From an uncultured Clostridia bacterium (GTDB taxonomy: Bacteria > Bacillota > Clostridia > Christensenellales > UBA1242), in contig CALVUB010000033.1 of NCBI GenBank assembly GCA_944363385.1, positions 1-8,254 of the forward strand: a stretch of DNA of 8,254 bases. The letters run 5' to 3'. Below the pieces are notes generated by a model. The model worked only from the letters and a program-made list of their open reading frames with translations. It had not been told where the DNA came from and did not search any database. Shown in pieces: positions 1-4,920 of this stretch (positions are counted from its first letter, which is position 1; the number at the start of each line of letters is the position of its first letter). A program made the position numbers and the translations under genes.

Positions 1-295
1 CCTCCATTGCCCAATATTCCTAACTGCTGCCTCCCGTAGGAGTCTGGACCGTATCTCAGTTCCAGTGTGGCCGATCACCCTCTCAGGTCGGCTAATCATC
101 GTCGCCTTGGTAGGCCGTTACCCTTACCAACTAGCTAATGATACGCAAGCTCATCTATCACCAGATTTGACTCCTTTGACCCCTCTGTCATGCGACACCG
201 TGGTCTTATGCGGTATTAGCAAAAGTTTCCCTCTGTTATCCCCCTGTGATAGGCAGATTGCTCACGCGTTACTCACCAGTCCGCCACTAAGCTGA

Positions 296-341
296 TGACA
301 GCACAAAACATACTACCCTTAAGACTAGTATGTTTTGTGCT
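296..341 (-). repeat. Perfect hairpin in the V1 insert, with competing partner at 520-539
   Basis: The arms 301-315 and 326-340 are exact 15-bp inverted complements around a 10-base loop (316-325). They extend by one A-U pair (300/341). The 326-341 arm is a near-copy of the 520-539 strand, so both can pair with 296-315 but not at the same time. The loop bases 318-327 are also exactly complementary to 341-350. Confidence 0.85.
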
Positions 342-387
342 AGTCTTAAGACTCAGCTGCGAGTTTATCTTTTCGGCTAAATCCGCA

Positions 388-433
388 CAAGAGTTCGCAC
401 CACCAATGTGTTATCACACCGGTGCTCCTCTTG
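388..433 (-). repeat. Branched hairpin inside the V1 insert
   Basis: Three nested complementary pairs are visible in the rRNA strand: CAAGAG with CTCTTG (433-428/393-388), GCACC with GGTGC (425-421/401-397), and TGTG with CACA closing a 4-base loop (418-415/410-407). Together they form a plausible interrupted hairpin of about 46 nt. Confidence 0.6.
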
Positions 434-665
434 ACGAATTTATCTCGAAAATATTTGCTCTCGCTGTTCTCCTAAACAATTTTGCTTCTTCTCTTGCTTA
501 AATTGTTTTTTAAAGAATCTAATATGCTTTGTGCCGTCAACAACTCCGTTCGACTTGCATGTTTGAAGCACGCCGCCAGCGTTCGTCCTGAGCCAGGATC
601 AAACTCTAACGTTATATATTTTTTAAAATATTTTAGGTTAATGTTTTTTTGCGTCTACACTTAAC

Positions 666-690
666 GCGTTCGTCCTAACTCAATAACTCT
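666..690 (-). repeat. Leader segment resembling the 16S 5' end
   Basis: On the rRNA strand this leader segment starts with AGAGTT and ends with AGGACGAACGC. The mature 16S 5' end (606-579) has the same two blocks in the same order, and the gap between them is 4 nt longer. The 11-base block is identical (666-676 and 579-589 on the plus strand). This may be a decayed partial duplication of the gene start. Chance similarity is possible because the copy is short. Confidence 0.45.
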
Positions 691-747
691 TTGTAAATTG
701 ACTTTGTTTCAATTCTTGTACTTTCTATTTAATTTTCATGGTTCTTC

Positions 748-770
748 GCTTCCTCACTCCGTGAGTCAGC
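748..770 (-). promoter_or_regulatory. 5' leader hairpin of the rRNA transcript
   Basis: The predicted rRNA transcript starts at about 770, and its first 23 nt form a symmetric hairpin. GCT pairs with AGC, then comes a tandem G-A/G-A internal loop, then CTCAC pairs with GTGAG around a GGA loop. The remaining leader down to 614 is AT-rich, with no recognisable boxA antitermination motif. Confidence 0.55.
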
Positions 771-776
771 GTCTAT

Positions 777-806
777 ATATTACCATATATATTCTTCCTT
801 TGTCAA
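777..806 (-). promoter_or_regulatory. Promoter of the 16S rRNA operon
   Basis: A perfect TTGACA -35 box lies at 806-801 (minus strand), followed by an 18-nt spacer and a TAATAT -10 box at 782-777. TG one base before the -10 box gives an extended -10. The predicted start is near 770, leaving a leader of about 157 nt before mature 16S. This is the best sigma-A-type match in the rRNA upstream region. Confidence 0.7.
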
Positions 807-810
807 CTAC

Positions 811-848
811 TTTTTCAATCTTTTTTTGCCTTTTTTGCACTTTTTTTT
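811..848 (-). promoter_or_regulatory. Four phased A-tracts upstream of the rRNA promoter (UP-element-like)
   Basis: Runs of 5, 7, 6 and 8 consecutive A's (on the rRNA strand) occupy 811-815, 821-827, 831-836 and 841-848, immediately upstream of the -35 box. Their edges fall exactly every 10 bp. In-phase A-tracts bend DNA, and A-rich DNA just upstream of rRNA promoters commonly contacts the RNA polymerase alpha subunit. The role here is inferred from position and composition. Confidence 0.65.
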
Positions 849-911
849 ACTTATCCTGCGATACTCTAGCGCCCGTTGTAAAGAAATTTTCGTCTTTTTA
901 CAAATTTGGGG

Positions 912-940
912 TTGACAAATGGAAAAAGAGAGGTTAATAT
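912..940 (+). promoter_or_regulatory. Promoter for the 1001-1579 gene
   Basis: TTGACA at 912-917 and TAATAT at 935-940 are separated by the optimal 17 nt, which predicts a start near 947 and a 5' UTR of about 54 nt. The promoter is divergent from the rRNA promoter, with about 105 bp between the two -35 boxes. Just upstream is a 7-bp inverted repeat, TTGTAAA (876-882) and TTTACAA (897-903), which could be an operator. Confidence 0.75.
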
Positions 941-1000
941 ATTTATGCACAATGAAAAATCTTTAGAGATTTGGTTATGATAATGTATAAGGAGAAGTTT

Positions 1001-1579
1001 ATGAATTCAACATTTAAACCTAGTAATATGGGATATTATTCATTTGCTTGCGGACCATACCAAAACAATAATACGGTACGGGAAAAAATTGATTCGACCA
1101 TGCGTATGATGAATGTTTTGTTTGATAAAAGACAGAAAAAATTTAATGATGTCCATTTTAAAACATGCAAACAAATTCTCTATACGCTTGAAAGTGTGGT
1201 GAAAGCTTGCAAATTTGGCGATAAAGAAAAAATTTTAGATAAACCTATTCCTGTCAAAAAAATGCAAATTGATTCCATAATGGACTTTCAATCCAATCAA
1301 TATGTTTATAACGCCTTTAAAGAAAAGCTTAAAAATAAAGATGCCAGCCAGCTTCAAAAATTGATAGACCTTATCAAGAGTCAAGATTGTTTCAGAGAAT
1401 ACTTTGATAGCGTTGGTAAGAAAATAAGGTTTGCACAAGAACCAAAGATAGAAAATATCTACTTCAAAGATGAAAGGTATCTTAAATTTATGTATGAGTT
1501 TGTTAACATCATGGAAAACATTGTAAAAGAAAGACAAACCAATTTTGAAGAAGCTTGGAGCCAATCTGCCGAAAAATAG
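1001..1579 (+). CDS. Hypothetical protein, 192 aa, unrecognised family
   Basis: I do not recognise this protein. The start is ATG at 1001, with AAGGAG at 989-994 six bases before it. An in-frame TTG at 971 would extend the protein by ten residues but lacks this ribosome binding site. The product (192 residues, about 22 kDa) is Lys-rich and charged, with no signal peptide or membrane segment. It looks largely alpha-helical. It has four cysteines (in FACGPY, FKTCKQ, VKACKF, SQDCFRE), too scattered for an obvious zinc site. The N-terminal 30 residues are Asn/Tyr-rich and look less ordered. It has a strong promoter of its own and a downstream terminator, so it is a single-gene unit, and it is the only clear plus-strand gene here. 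It sits between an rRNA operon and a housekeeping cluster, a common place for lineage-specific genes. No function is proposed. Confidence 0.85.
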   Translation: MNSTFKPSNMGYYSFACGPYQNNNTVREKIDSTMRMMNVLFDKRQKKFNDVHFKTCKQILYTLESVVKACKFGDKEKILDKPIPVKKMQIDSIMDFQSNQYVYNAFKEKLKNKDASQLQKLIDLIKSQDCFREYFDSVGKKIRFAQEPKIENIYFKDERYLKFMYEFVNIMENIVKERQTNFEEAWSQSAEK

Positions 1580-1604
1580 TTCGCTTTGTGACTTCAAGTT
1601 AAAT

Positions 1605-1640
1605 CCACTAGTGGAATGTAAATTTTGCTAGTGGTTTTTT
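1605..1640 (+). terminator. Rho-independent terminator after the hypothetical gene
   Basis: CCACTAG (1605-1611) pairs with CTAGTGG (1628-1634), directly followed by six T's and then GTTTT. The 16-base loop is long, and a competing 12-base palindrome occupies 1604-1615, so the terminator may be of moderate strength. It lies 25 bases after the stop codon. Confidence 0.65.
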
Positions 1641-1661
1641 GTTTTAAAAAACTTTGACAAT

Positions 1662-1686
1662 AAAAAAACCAGACCAAATCGTCTGG
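1662..1686 (-). terminator. Rho-independent terminator after the 38-aa gene
   Basis: On the minus strand CCAGAC and GTCTGG (1686-1681 and 1674-1669) form a 6-bp stem around a 6-base loop, followed at once by seven T's. It lies 17 bases beyond the small ORF stop. It would also end any readthrough from the dnaX-ybaB-recR-argS cluster, since no good hairpin follows argS directly. Confidence 0.85.
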
Positions 1687-1703
1687 CTTGCATTTTGTCA
1701 AGT

Positions 1704-1820
1704 TTATTTTTCCAATCCTCTGCAATTTTGAACGATTGTTGTCTTTGATGGGACAATTTCGTCTTTTCTTGCAACAACTGCATTTTTAAGGTATTCTCTC
1801 ATATCTGCTTTTAATTTCAT
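1704..1820 (-). CDS. Small protein, 38 aa, unrecognised
   Basis: This short ORF begins with MKLKADMREY, ends with NCRGLEK, and stops with TAA. I do not recognise the family. It is supported by context rather than homology. There is a perfect AAGGAGG (1832-1826) five bases before the ATG, a promoter match at 1871-1843 (TTTACA, 17 nt, TATTAT), and a clean terminator 17 bases past the stop. The peptide is basic, with an amphipathic-looking N-terminal half, one Cys and a single Pro. It has no membrane segment or signal peptide. It lies 69 bases downstream of the argS stop on the same strand, so it could be co-transcribed with the cluster as well as expressed from its own promoter. A non-coding small RNA with a chance ORF is the alternative, but the ribosome binding site makes coding more likely. 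Confidence 0.7.
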   Translation of the reverse strand: MKLKADMREYLKNAVVARKDEIVPSKTTIVQNCRGLEK

Positions 1821-1842
1821 CTTGTCCTCCTTATCTGGCTTT

Positions 1843-1871
1843 ATAATAGCACACTTTTTTTATTTTGTAAA
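1843..1871 (-). promoter_or_regulatory. Promoter for the 38-aa gene
   Basis: TTTACA (1871-1866) and TATTAT (1848-1843) are separated by 17 nt; each matches consensus at 5 of 6 positions. The start is predicted near 1836, giving a 16-17 nt leader that contains the complete AAGGAGG ribosome binding site. Confidence 0.65.
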
Positions 1872-1889
1872 TAGGTTTTTAAAAATTTT

Positions 1890-3647
1890 TTACATTTTTT
1901 CTGGCACTTCAATTGCAAGCACGTTTAGCGCTTGAGTGAGTGCTTTTTTGACAAGCTTTAAAAGTGAAATAAAACTTGCTTTTTTATGCATATCTTTCTC
2001 AGTTAAAATTTTATGGTTGTTATAGAAGGTTGAAAATGCTGATGCAAGGTCAAAGGTGGCAAGACAAAGGCTGTTTAAACTTTTTTCTTTATAGGCTATT
2101 TCATAGGAAGAATTGAGTTTCAATATGTTTTTAATAATTTTTTTCTCTTCTTCGCTTGCAATATTTATCTCTCCACCATCTTGACTGACTTTGTTTAATA
2201 TAGAATTTATTCGGCAGACGGTATATTGAAGATATGGCCCTGTTTTGCCTTCAAACGAGAGGAATTTGTCAAGGTCAAAAACATAATCTTTGCCAACATT
2301 ATTTGACAAATCTCCAAACTTCATAGCCGCCACTCCGATTTGAAGAGCAAGTTTTCGGTCATATTCAACGCCGTTGCTCTTAAGTTTCTCGCCCGCTTTA
2401 TCGATAAGCATATTTATAATATCTTCAAGTTTGATTGTGTCGCCTGAGCGGGTCTTGAAAGGCTTGCCGTCACTTCCATTCATAGTGCCATAGCCTATAT
2501 GAATAAGTTGTTGGTCTGAAGGGCTGATTTCTGCCATTTTGCAAACTCTAAAAACTTGCACAAAATGATTTTTTTGCCGTGCATCAACAATATATTCAAT
2601 GCGGTTTAATCGGTCAATTTGGGTGTTTCGCATAAGAATGGTGGCAATATCGGTTGTAGCATAAAGAGCGCCTCCATTATATTTTTTTAAGATTGCTGGA
2701 GGCATTGGATTTTTGTATCGTTGCACCTCCTCTTCGCTCTTTTTGGGAATTGGAATGTTTTCTCCTTCCACAGCAACATCCACAACAACCGCGCCCTCAC
2801 TTATTCGCGAAAGTCCTTTGCTCTCAATAATATCAAGCGCTTTGTTGATATATTCATCCGCGTCACTTTCTCCCAGCCAAAGGTCAAACTCTGCGCCAAG
2901 TTCGCTGTAATGTTTTTTGATTTCTTTGACAGAAACCTCGCGAATTTTTTGGTAGATTTCAAAGTAAGGCTTTTCTTTGTTTTGAATTTTAAGCGTCCAC
3001 TCGTCCGCCATTTTTTTGAATTCTTCATCAGTATTTTTGCGCGCGCTTGCTTTTGGATAAGCCTCGTTAAGCATTTCAAGGGTCAGCTCTGGCTCTTTGC
3101 CTTTGCCAGAAAAATAGAAATCAAGCTTGCCGTCTTCATAGAGCTGAAGTTCGGTCAGCCCCATTTGCAACCCCCAATCGCCTAGGTGAACATCGCTGAT
3201 AACTTCTTCTCCCAAAAATTTGTAAAGACGCTTTAAGGCTTCGCCAATGATTGGCGACCTTAAGTGACCAACATGAAGTGCTTTTGCCACATTTGCCCCG
3301 CCATAGTCAAGAAGCACCTTTTGACTCTTAAGTTTGCTCACGCCACATCTTTCATCTAAGGACAAAAGTTTTGCAAAGTGATTGTATCCTTTTTGAGTAA
3401 GTTTTATATTAATAAAAGCTGGACGAGCAACTTCAAACGTAAAAAACTCAGTTTCTTCTATATTATCAATAATTTTTCCAGCAAGGTCAAAAGGATTTTG
3501 TCCAGTTTTTTTTGCAAGAGCAAACACTGAGTTGGATTGATAGTCGCAAAGCTCTGGAAAGGAAGAAAAAGACACTGACGCCTTCTCGTCAATGTTAAGT
3601 TTTTCTAATGCAATGTTTAAAAGTTTTTCTATTTCTTTTCTAACCAT
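1890..3647 (-). CDS. argS: Arginyl-tRNA synthetase
   Basis: This cytoplasmic class I aminoacyl-tRNA synthetase charges tRNA-Arg with arginine using ATP. The 585-residue length is normal for the family. Residues 1-85 are the N-terminal tRNA-recognition (Add-1) domain. The HIGH signature is HVGH at 125-128, within NVAKALHVGHLRS. The KMSKS equivalent is the family's degenerate form, GKPFKTRSG, at 394-402. The catalytic core continues through EGKTGPYLQYTVCRINSI, and the last ~110 residues are the helical DALR anticodon-binding domain. The start is ATG 3647, with AGGAG four bases upstream overlapping the recR stop codon (TAGGAG). The intergenic gap is seven bases, so translation is probably coupled to recR. 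The sequence before HIGH reads YGGANV, a variant of the more common YSSPNV; the catalytic residues look intact. Confidence 0.97.
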   Translation of the reverse strand: MVRKEIEKLLNIALEKLNIDEKASVSFSSFPELCDYQSNSVFALAKKTGQNPFDLAGKIIDNIEETEFFTFEVARPAFINIKLTQKGYNHFAKLLSLDERCGVSKLKSQKVLLDYGGANVAKALHVGHLRSPIIGEALKRLYKFLGEEVISDVHLGDWGLQMGLTELQLYEDGKLDFYFSGKGKEPELTLEMLNEAYPKASARKNTDEEFKKMADEWTLKIQNKEKPYFEIYQKIREVSVKEIKKHYSELGAEFDLWLGESDADEYINKALDIIESKGLSRISEGAVVVDVAVEGENIPIPKKSEEEVQRYKNPMPPAILKKYNGGALYATTDIATILMRNTQIDRLNRIEYIVDARQKNHFVQVFRVCKMAEISPSDQQLIHIGYGTMNGSDGKPFKTRSGDTIKLEDIINMLIDKAGEKLKSNGVEYDRKLALQIGVAAMKFGDLSNNVGKDYVFDLDKFLSFEGKTGPYLQYTVCRINSILNKVSQDGGEINIASEEEKKIIKNILKLNSSYEIAYKEKSLNSLCLATFDLASAFSTFYNNHKILTEKDMHKKASFISLLKLVKKALTQALNVLAIEVPEKM

Positions 3648-3654
3648 ACATCTC

Positions 3655-4245
3655 CTATTTTATCTCTCTTCGCGCCTCGAGCGCCTTTGATAAGGTGACT
3701 TCATCTGCATATTCAAGGTCGCTTCCCATTGCGATGCCTTGGGCAAGTCTTGTGACCTTCACGCCAAGCGGACTTAAAATTTTTGCAATATACATGGCTG
3801 TCGCCTCGCCTTCGACATCTGGATTTGTGGCAACTATAACCTCTTCCACCTTGTCTTCTTGCACGCGAGAGAGAAGTTCTTTGATTTTTATTTGGTCTGG
3901 ACCGCGATGTTCAAGAGGGCTGATAGTGCCAAACAAAACATGATAAACCCCCTCATAAGTCTTAACCTTTTCCATTGCCAAAACATCTTTTGGCTCTTTC
4001 ACCACGCAAATAATTTTTCTGTTTCGTTTTTGACAAATTGGGCAAATTTCTTTATCAGTAAAATTGCCACACACTTTGCAAAAACCGATTTTTTCTTTTG
4101 CCTCTTTTACCGCATAAGAAAAACGCTCTGCCCTCTCGAGCGAGCCTTCAATGATTGAATAGGCATAGCGCTGAGCCGTTTTATAACCCACACCAGGCAG
4201 AGTTCTGAATTGTTCGATAAGATTTTCAATGATTTCGTCTTGCAT
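3655..4245 (-). CDS. recR: Recombination mediator protein RecR
   Basis: RecR works with RecF and RecO to load RecA on single-stranded DNA gaps during recombinational repair. Order of elements: an N-terminal helix-hairpin-helix ([13 protein letters not shown], residues 16-28), a C4 zinc finger (C56, C59, C68, C71), a Toprim domain (E84 and D87 in VVKEPKD, then [10 protein letters not shown] at 141-150), and a C-terminal Walker-B-like tail. An upstream ATG at 4311 would give 218 residues, but those 22 extra residues lie inside ybaB in another frame and are not RecR-like. Starting at 4245 gives [20 protein letters not shown] and 196 residues, the usual length. AGGA in the last ybaB codons serves this start. 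The ybaB stop and the recR ATG are one base apart, indicating translational coupling. Confidence 0.96.
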   Translation of the reverse strand: MQDEIIENLIEQFRTLPGVGYKTAQRYAYSIIEGSLERAERFSYAVKEAKEKIGFCKVCGNFTDKEICPICQKRNRKIICVVKEPKDVLAMEKVKTYEGVYHVLFGTISPLEHRGPDQIKIKELLSRVQEDKVEEVIVATNPDVEGEATAMYIAKILSPLGVKVTRLAQGIAMGSDLEYADEVTLSKALEARREIK

Positions 4246-4246
4246 T

Positions 4247-4567
4247 TTACATTCCTGGAATTGAAGGAAGCATCTCCTTCTCTTTTCTTGATATTTGTCC
4301 AAGACAGTCATTTACAGCGCTGACAACAAGATCTTCAAGCATTTCAACATCGTCTGGGTCAACAACCTCTTGTTTGATTTTGATTGACTTCATGGTTTTG
4401 TCGCCTTTCATCACAACTTCAACCATTCCACCGCCAACAGAAGAAGAGAACTCGCTCTCTTCAAGTTCTTGCTTGGCTTTGTTCATGTCTTCTTGCATTT
4501 TTTGAGCTTGACGCATAAGTTGTTGAATATTTCCTCCGCCAAAGCCTCCAAATCCACCATATGCCAT
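4247..4567 (-). CDS. ybaB: Nucleoid-associated protein, YbaB/EbfC family
   Basis: YbaB/EbfC proteins are small dimeric DNA-binding proteins that coat the nucleoid. Their gene lies between dnaX and recR in many bacteria, as here. The product is 106 residues. It has a Gly-rich N terminus (GGFGGFGGG), then a helix ([20 protein letters not shown]), the central strand region with the typical [12 protein letters not shown] motif, a [14 protein letters not shown] segment, and a C-terminal helix ending in LPSIPGM. The start is ATG 4567 with AGGAGG eight bases upstream. This ribosome binding site sits within the final codons of the dnaX tau extension (GGA GGT TAA), which ends only four bases before the ybaB start. 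That spacing argues that ribosomes normally reach the tau stop. Confidence 0.95.
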   Translation of the reverse strand: MAYGGFGGFGGGNIQQLMRQAQKMQEDMNKAKQELEESEFSSSVGGGMVEVVMKGDKTMKSIKIKQEVVDPDDVEMLEDLVVSAVNDCLGQISRKEKEMLPSIPGM

Positions 4568-4571
4568 AATA

Positions 4572-4910
4572 TTAACCTCCTATTATTGTAAGCTTTTTGC
4601 CTAACATTTTCTTTAATTTGTTTATATCTTCCTGTTGTGGCAAATCTTTGGCTTCCATAAGATTTACCTCAAGTTTTAGGTCTAACCCCTGCCAACGCAA
4701 AGCGCTTTCAATTTCTCGCCTGCCATCTTTAAGAATTTCCGCCAGCATGCCTTCGCTCACATTAACCACCAGCCGATCTGCCTCAAGTGCAACCTCGGTG
4801 ATATCTCCGCAGGCAACATGGAGCGCAACCTGTCTGTGTTCTTTTAAAAACAAGACAACTTTTCCCCAAACATTTTTAGCGCTTAAGTTTTGAGTTAACC
4901 CTTCATTCAG
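4572..4910 (-). CDS. dnaX: DnaX tau C-terminal extension, reached by -1 shift or slippage
   Basis: This is not a free-standing gene but the tau-specific tail of DnaX, read in the -1 frame relative to the upstream dnaX ORF. After the A9 run it reads LNEGLTQNLSAKNVWGKVV and continues for 112 residues to LTIIGG. It has the usual tau C-terminal pattern: the W-G-x-V segment, alternating strands and helices, then KKMLGKKLTI near the end. It has no ribosome binding site; the longest start-codon ORF in this frame begins at a TTG inside the domain (4853). In DnaX proteins this region binds the polymerase alpha subunit and/or helicase. Joined at the shift, the full product would be about 479 residues. 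A one-base sequencing deletion in the A run (A10 read as A9) would give the same picture. Confidence 0.85.
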   Translation of the reverse strand: MNEGLTQNLSAKNVWGKVVLFLKEHRQVALHVACGDITEVALEADRLVVNVSEGMLAEILKDGRREIESALRWQGLDLKLEVNLMEAKDLPQQEDINKLKKMLGKKLTIIGG

Positions 4911-4920
4911 TTTTTTTTTA
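4907..4920 (-). promoter_or_regulatory. A9 slippery site in dnaX
   Basis: The minus strand reads GTA AAA AAA AAC TGA in the gamma frame, with nine A's at 4919-4911 and the stop at 4909-4907. It contains a canonical -1 heptamer, A AAA AAC. A -1 shift gives AAA CTG AAT and enters the tau frame. A transcript with ten A's does the same, while eight A's stops two codons later. No clear upstream Shine-Dalgarno-like stimulator or stable downstream hairpin is visible, which favours transcriptional slippage (as in Thermus dnaX) over E. coli-style ribosomal frameshifting. Confidence 0.7.

Larger units (their letters stand above)
291..545 (-). other. Expanded V1 (helix 6) insertion within 16S rRNA
   Basis: Between the conserved CAAGTCGAACGG and GTGGCGGAC blocks, where most bacteria have a few tens of bases, this gene has roughly 250. 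The ends of the insert pair with each other: the RNA strands from 520-539 and 296-315 form 20 continuous pairs, including three G-U. This would extend helix 6. Inside are further hairpins: 474-482 with 500-508 (9 bp), and a branched stem 388-393/428-433, 397-401/421-425 and 407-410/415-418. Long V1 segments are known in some Clostridia, and in Clostridium paradoxum such a V1 intervening sequence is removed from the rRNA. Whether this one is retained or excised cannot be told from sequence. Confidence 0.85.
1..613 (-). rRNA. rrs: 16S ribosomal RNA, 5' part (truncated by window edge)
   Basis: This is the 5' third of the small-subunit rRNA gene, read on the minus strand. The conserved AGAGTTTGATCCTGGCTCAG segment near the 5' end lies at 587-606, and the universal ACTCCTACGGGAGGCAGCAG segment lies at 24-43. 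Anchoring these to E. coli positions 8 and 338-357 puts the mature 5' end near 613 and the window edge near E. coli position 380. The anchors are 563 nt apart here against 330 in E. coli, so this copy carries about 233 extra nt, nearly all in V1 (see the separate entry). The rest (GTGAGTAACGCG, the V2 region, GGAATATTGGGCAATGG) looks normal. The exact 5' end is placed by homology and could be off by a few bases. Confidence 0.97.

Noticed and set aside
301..350. H-type pseudoknot formed by the V1 hairpin loop and 343-350
   Set aside because: The sequence complementarity is real, but with a 15-bp stem only two bases would remain to cross it, so full simultaneous pairing is sterically unlikely; alternative pairings are more plausible.
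65..664. Plus-strand ORFs of 60-76 codons
   Set aside because: They lie antisense to conserved 16S rRNA sequence, have no ribosome binding sites, and are by-products of the rRNA and its V1 insert.
698..937. 79-codon plus-strand ORF in the rRNA leader/promoter region
   Set aside because: It starts with a TTG without a ribosome binding site, is a Phe/Leu/Ser-rich reading of T-rich DNA, and overlaps the rRNA promoter, its A-tracts and the next promoter.
971..1000. Longer TTG start for the plus-strand hypothetical gene
   Set aside because: AAGGAG at 989-994 is correctly spaced for ATG 1001; nothing supports the TTG.
2713..4158. Plus-strand ORFs opposite argS and recR (2713-2910, 2721-3185, 3695-3943, 3859-4158)
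   Set aside because: They are mirror readings of well-conserved minus-strand genes, with no ribosome binding sites or promoters.
4246..4311. Upstream ATG giving a 218-residue RecR
   Set aside because: The extra 22 residues lie inside ybaB and are not like RecR N termini; the 4245 start gives the normal length and N terminus.
4572..4853. A separate 93-residue gene between dnaX and ybaB
   Set aside because: It would begin at a TTG inside the domain without a ribosome binding site; the sequence continues upstream in frame to the dnaX A9 run and is the tau C-terminal domain.
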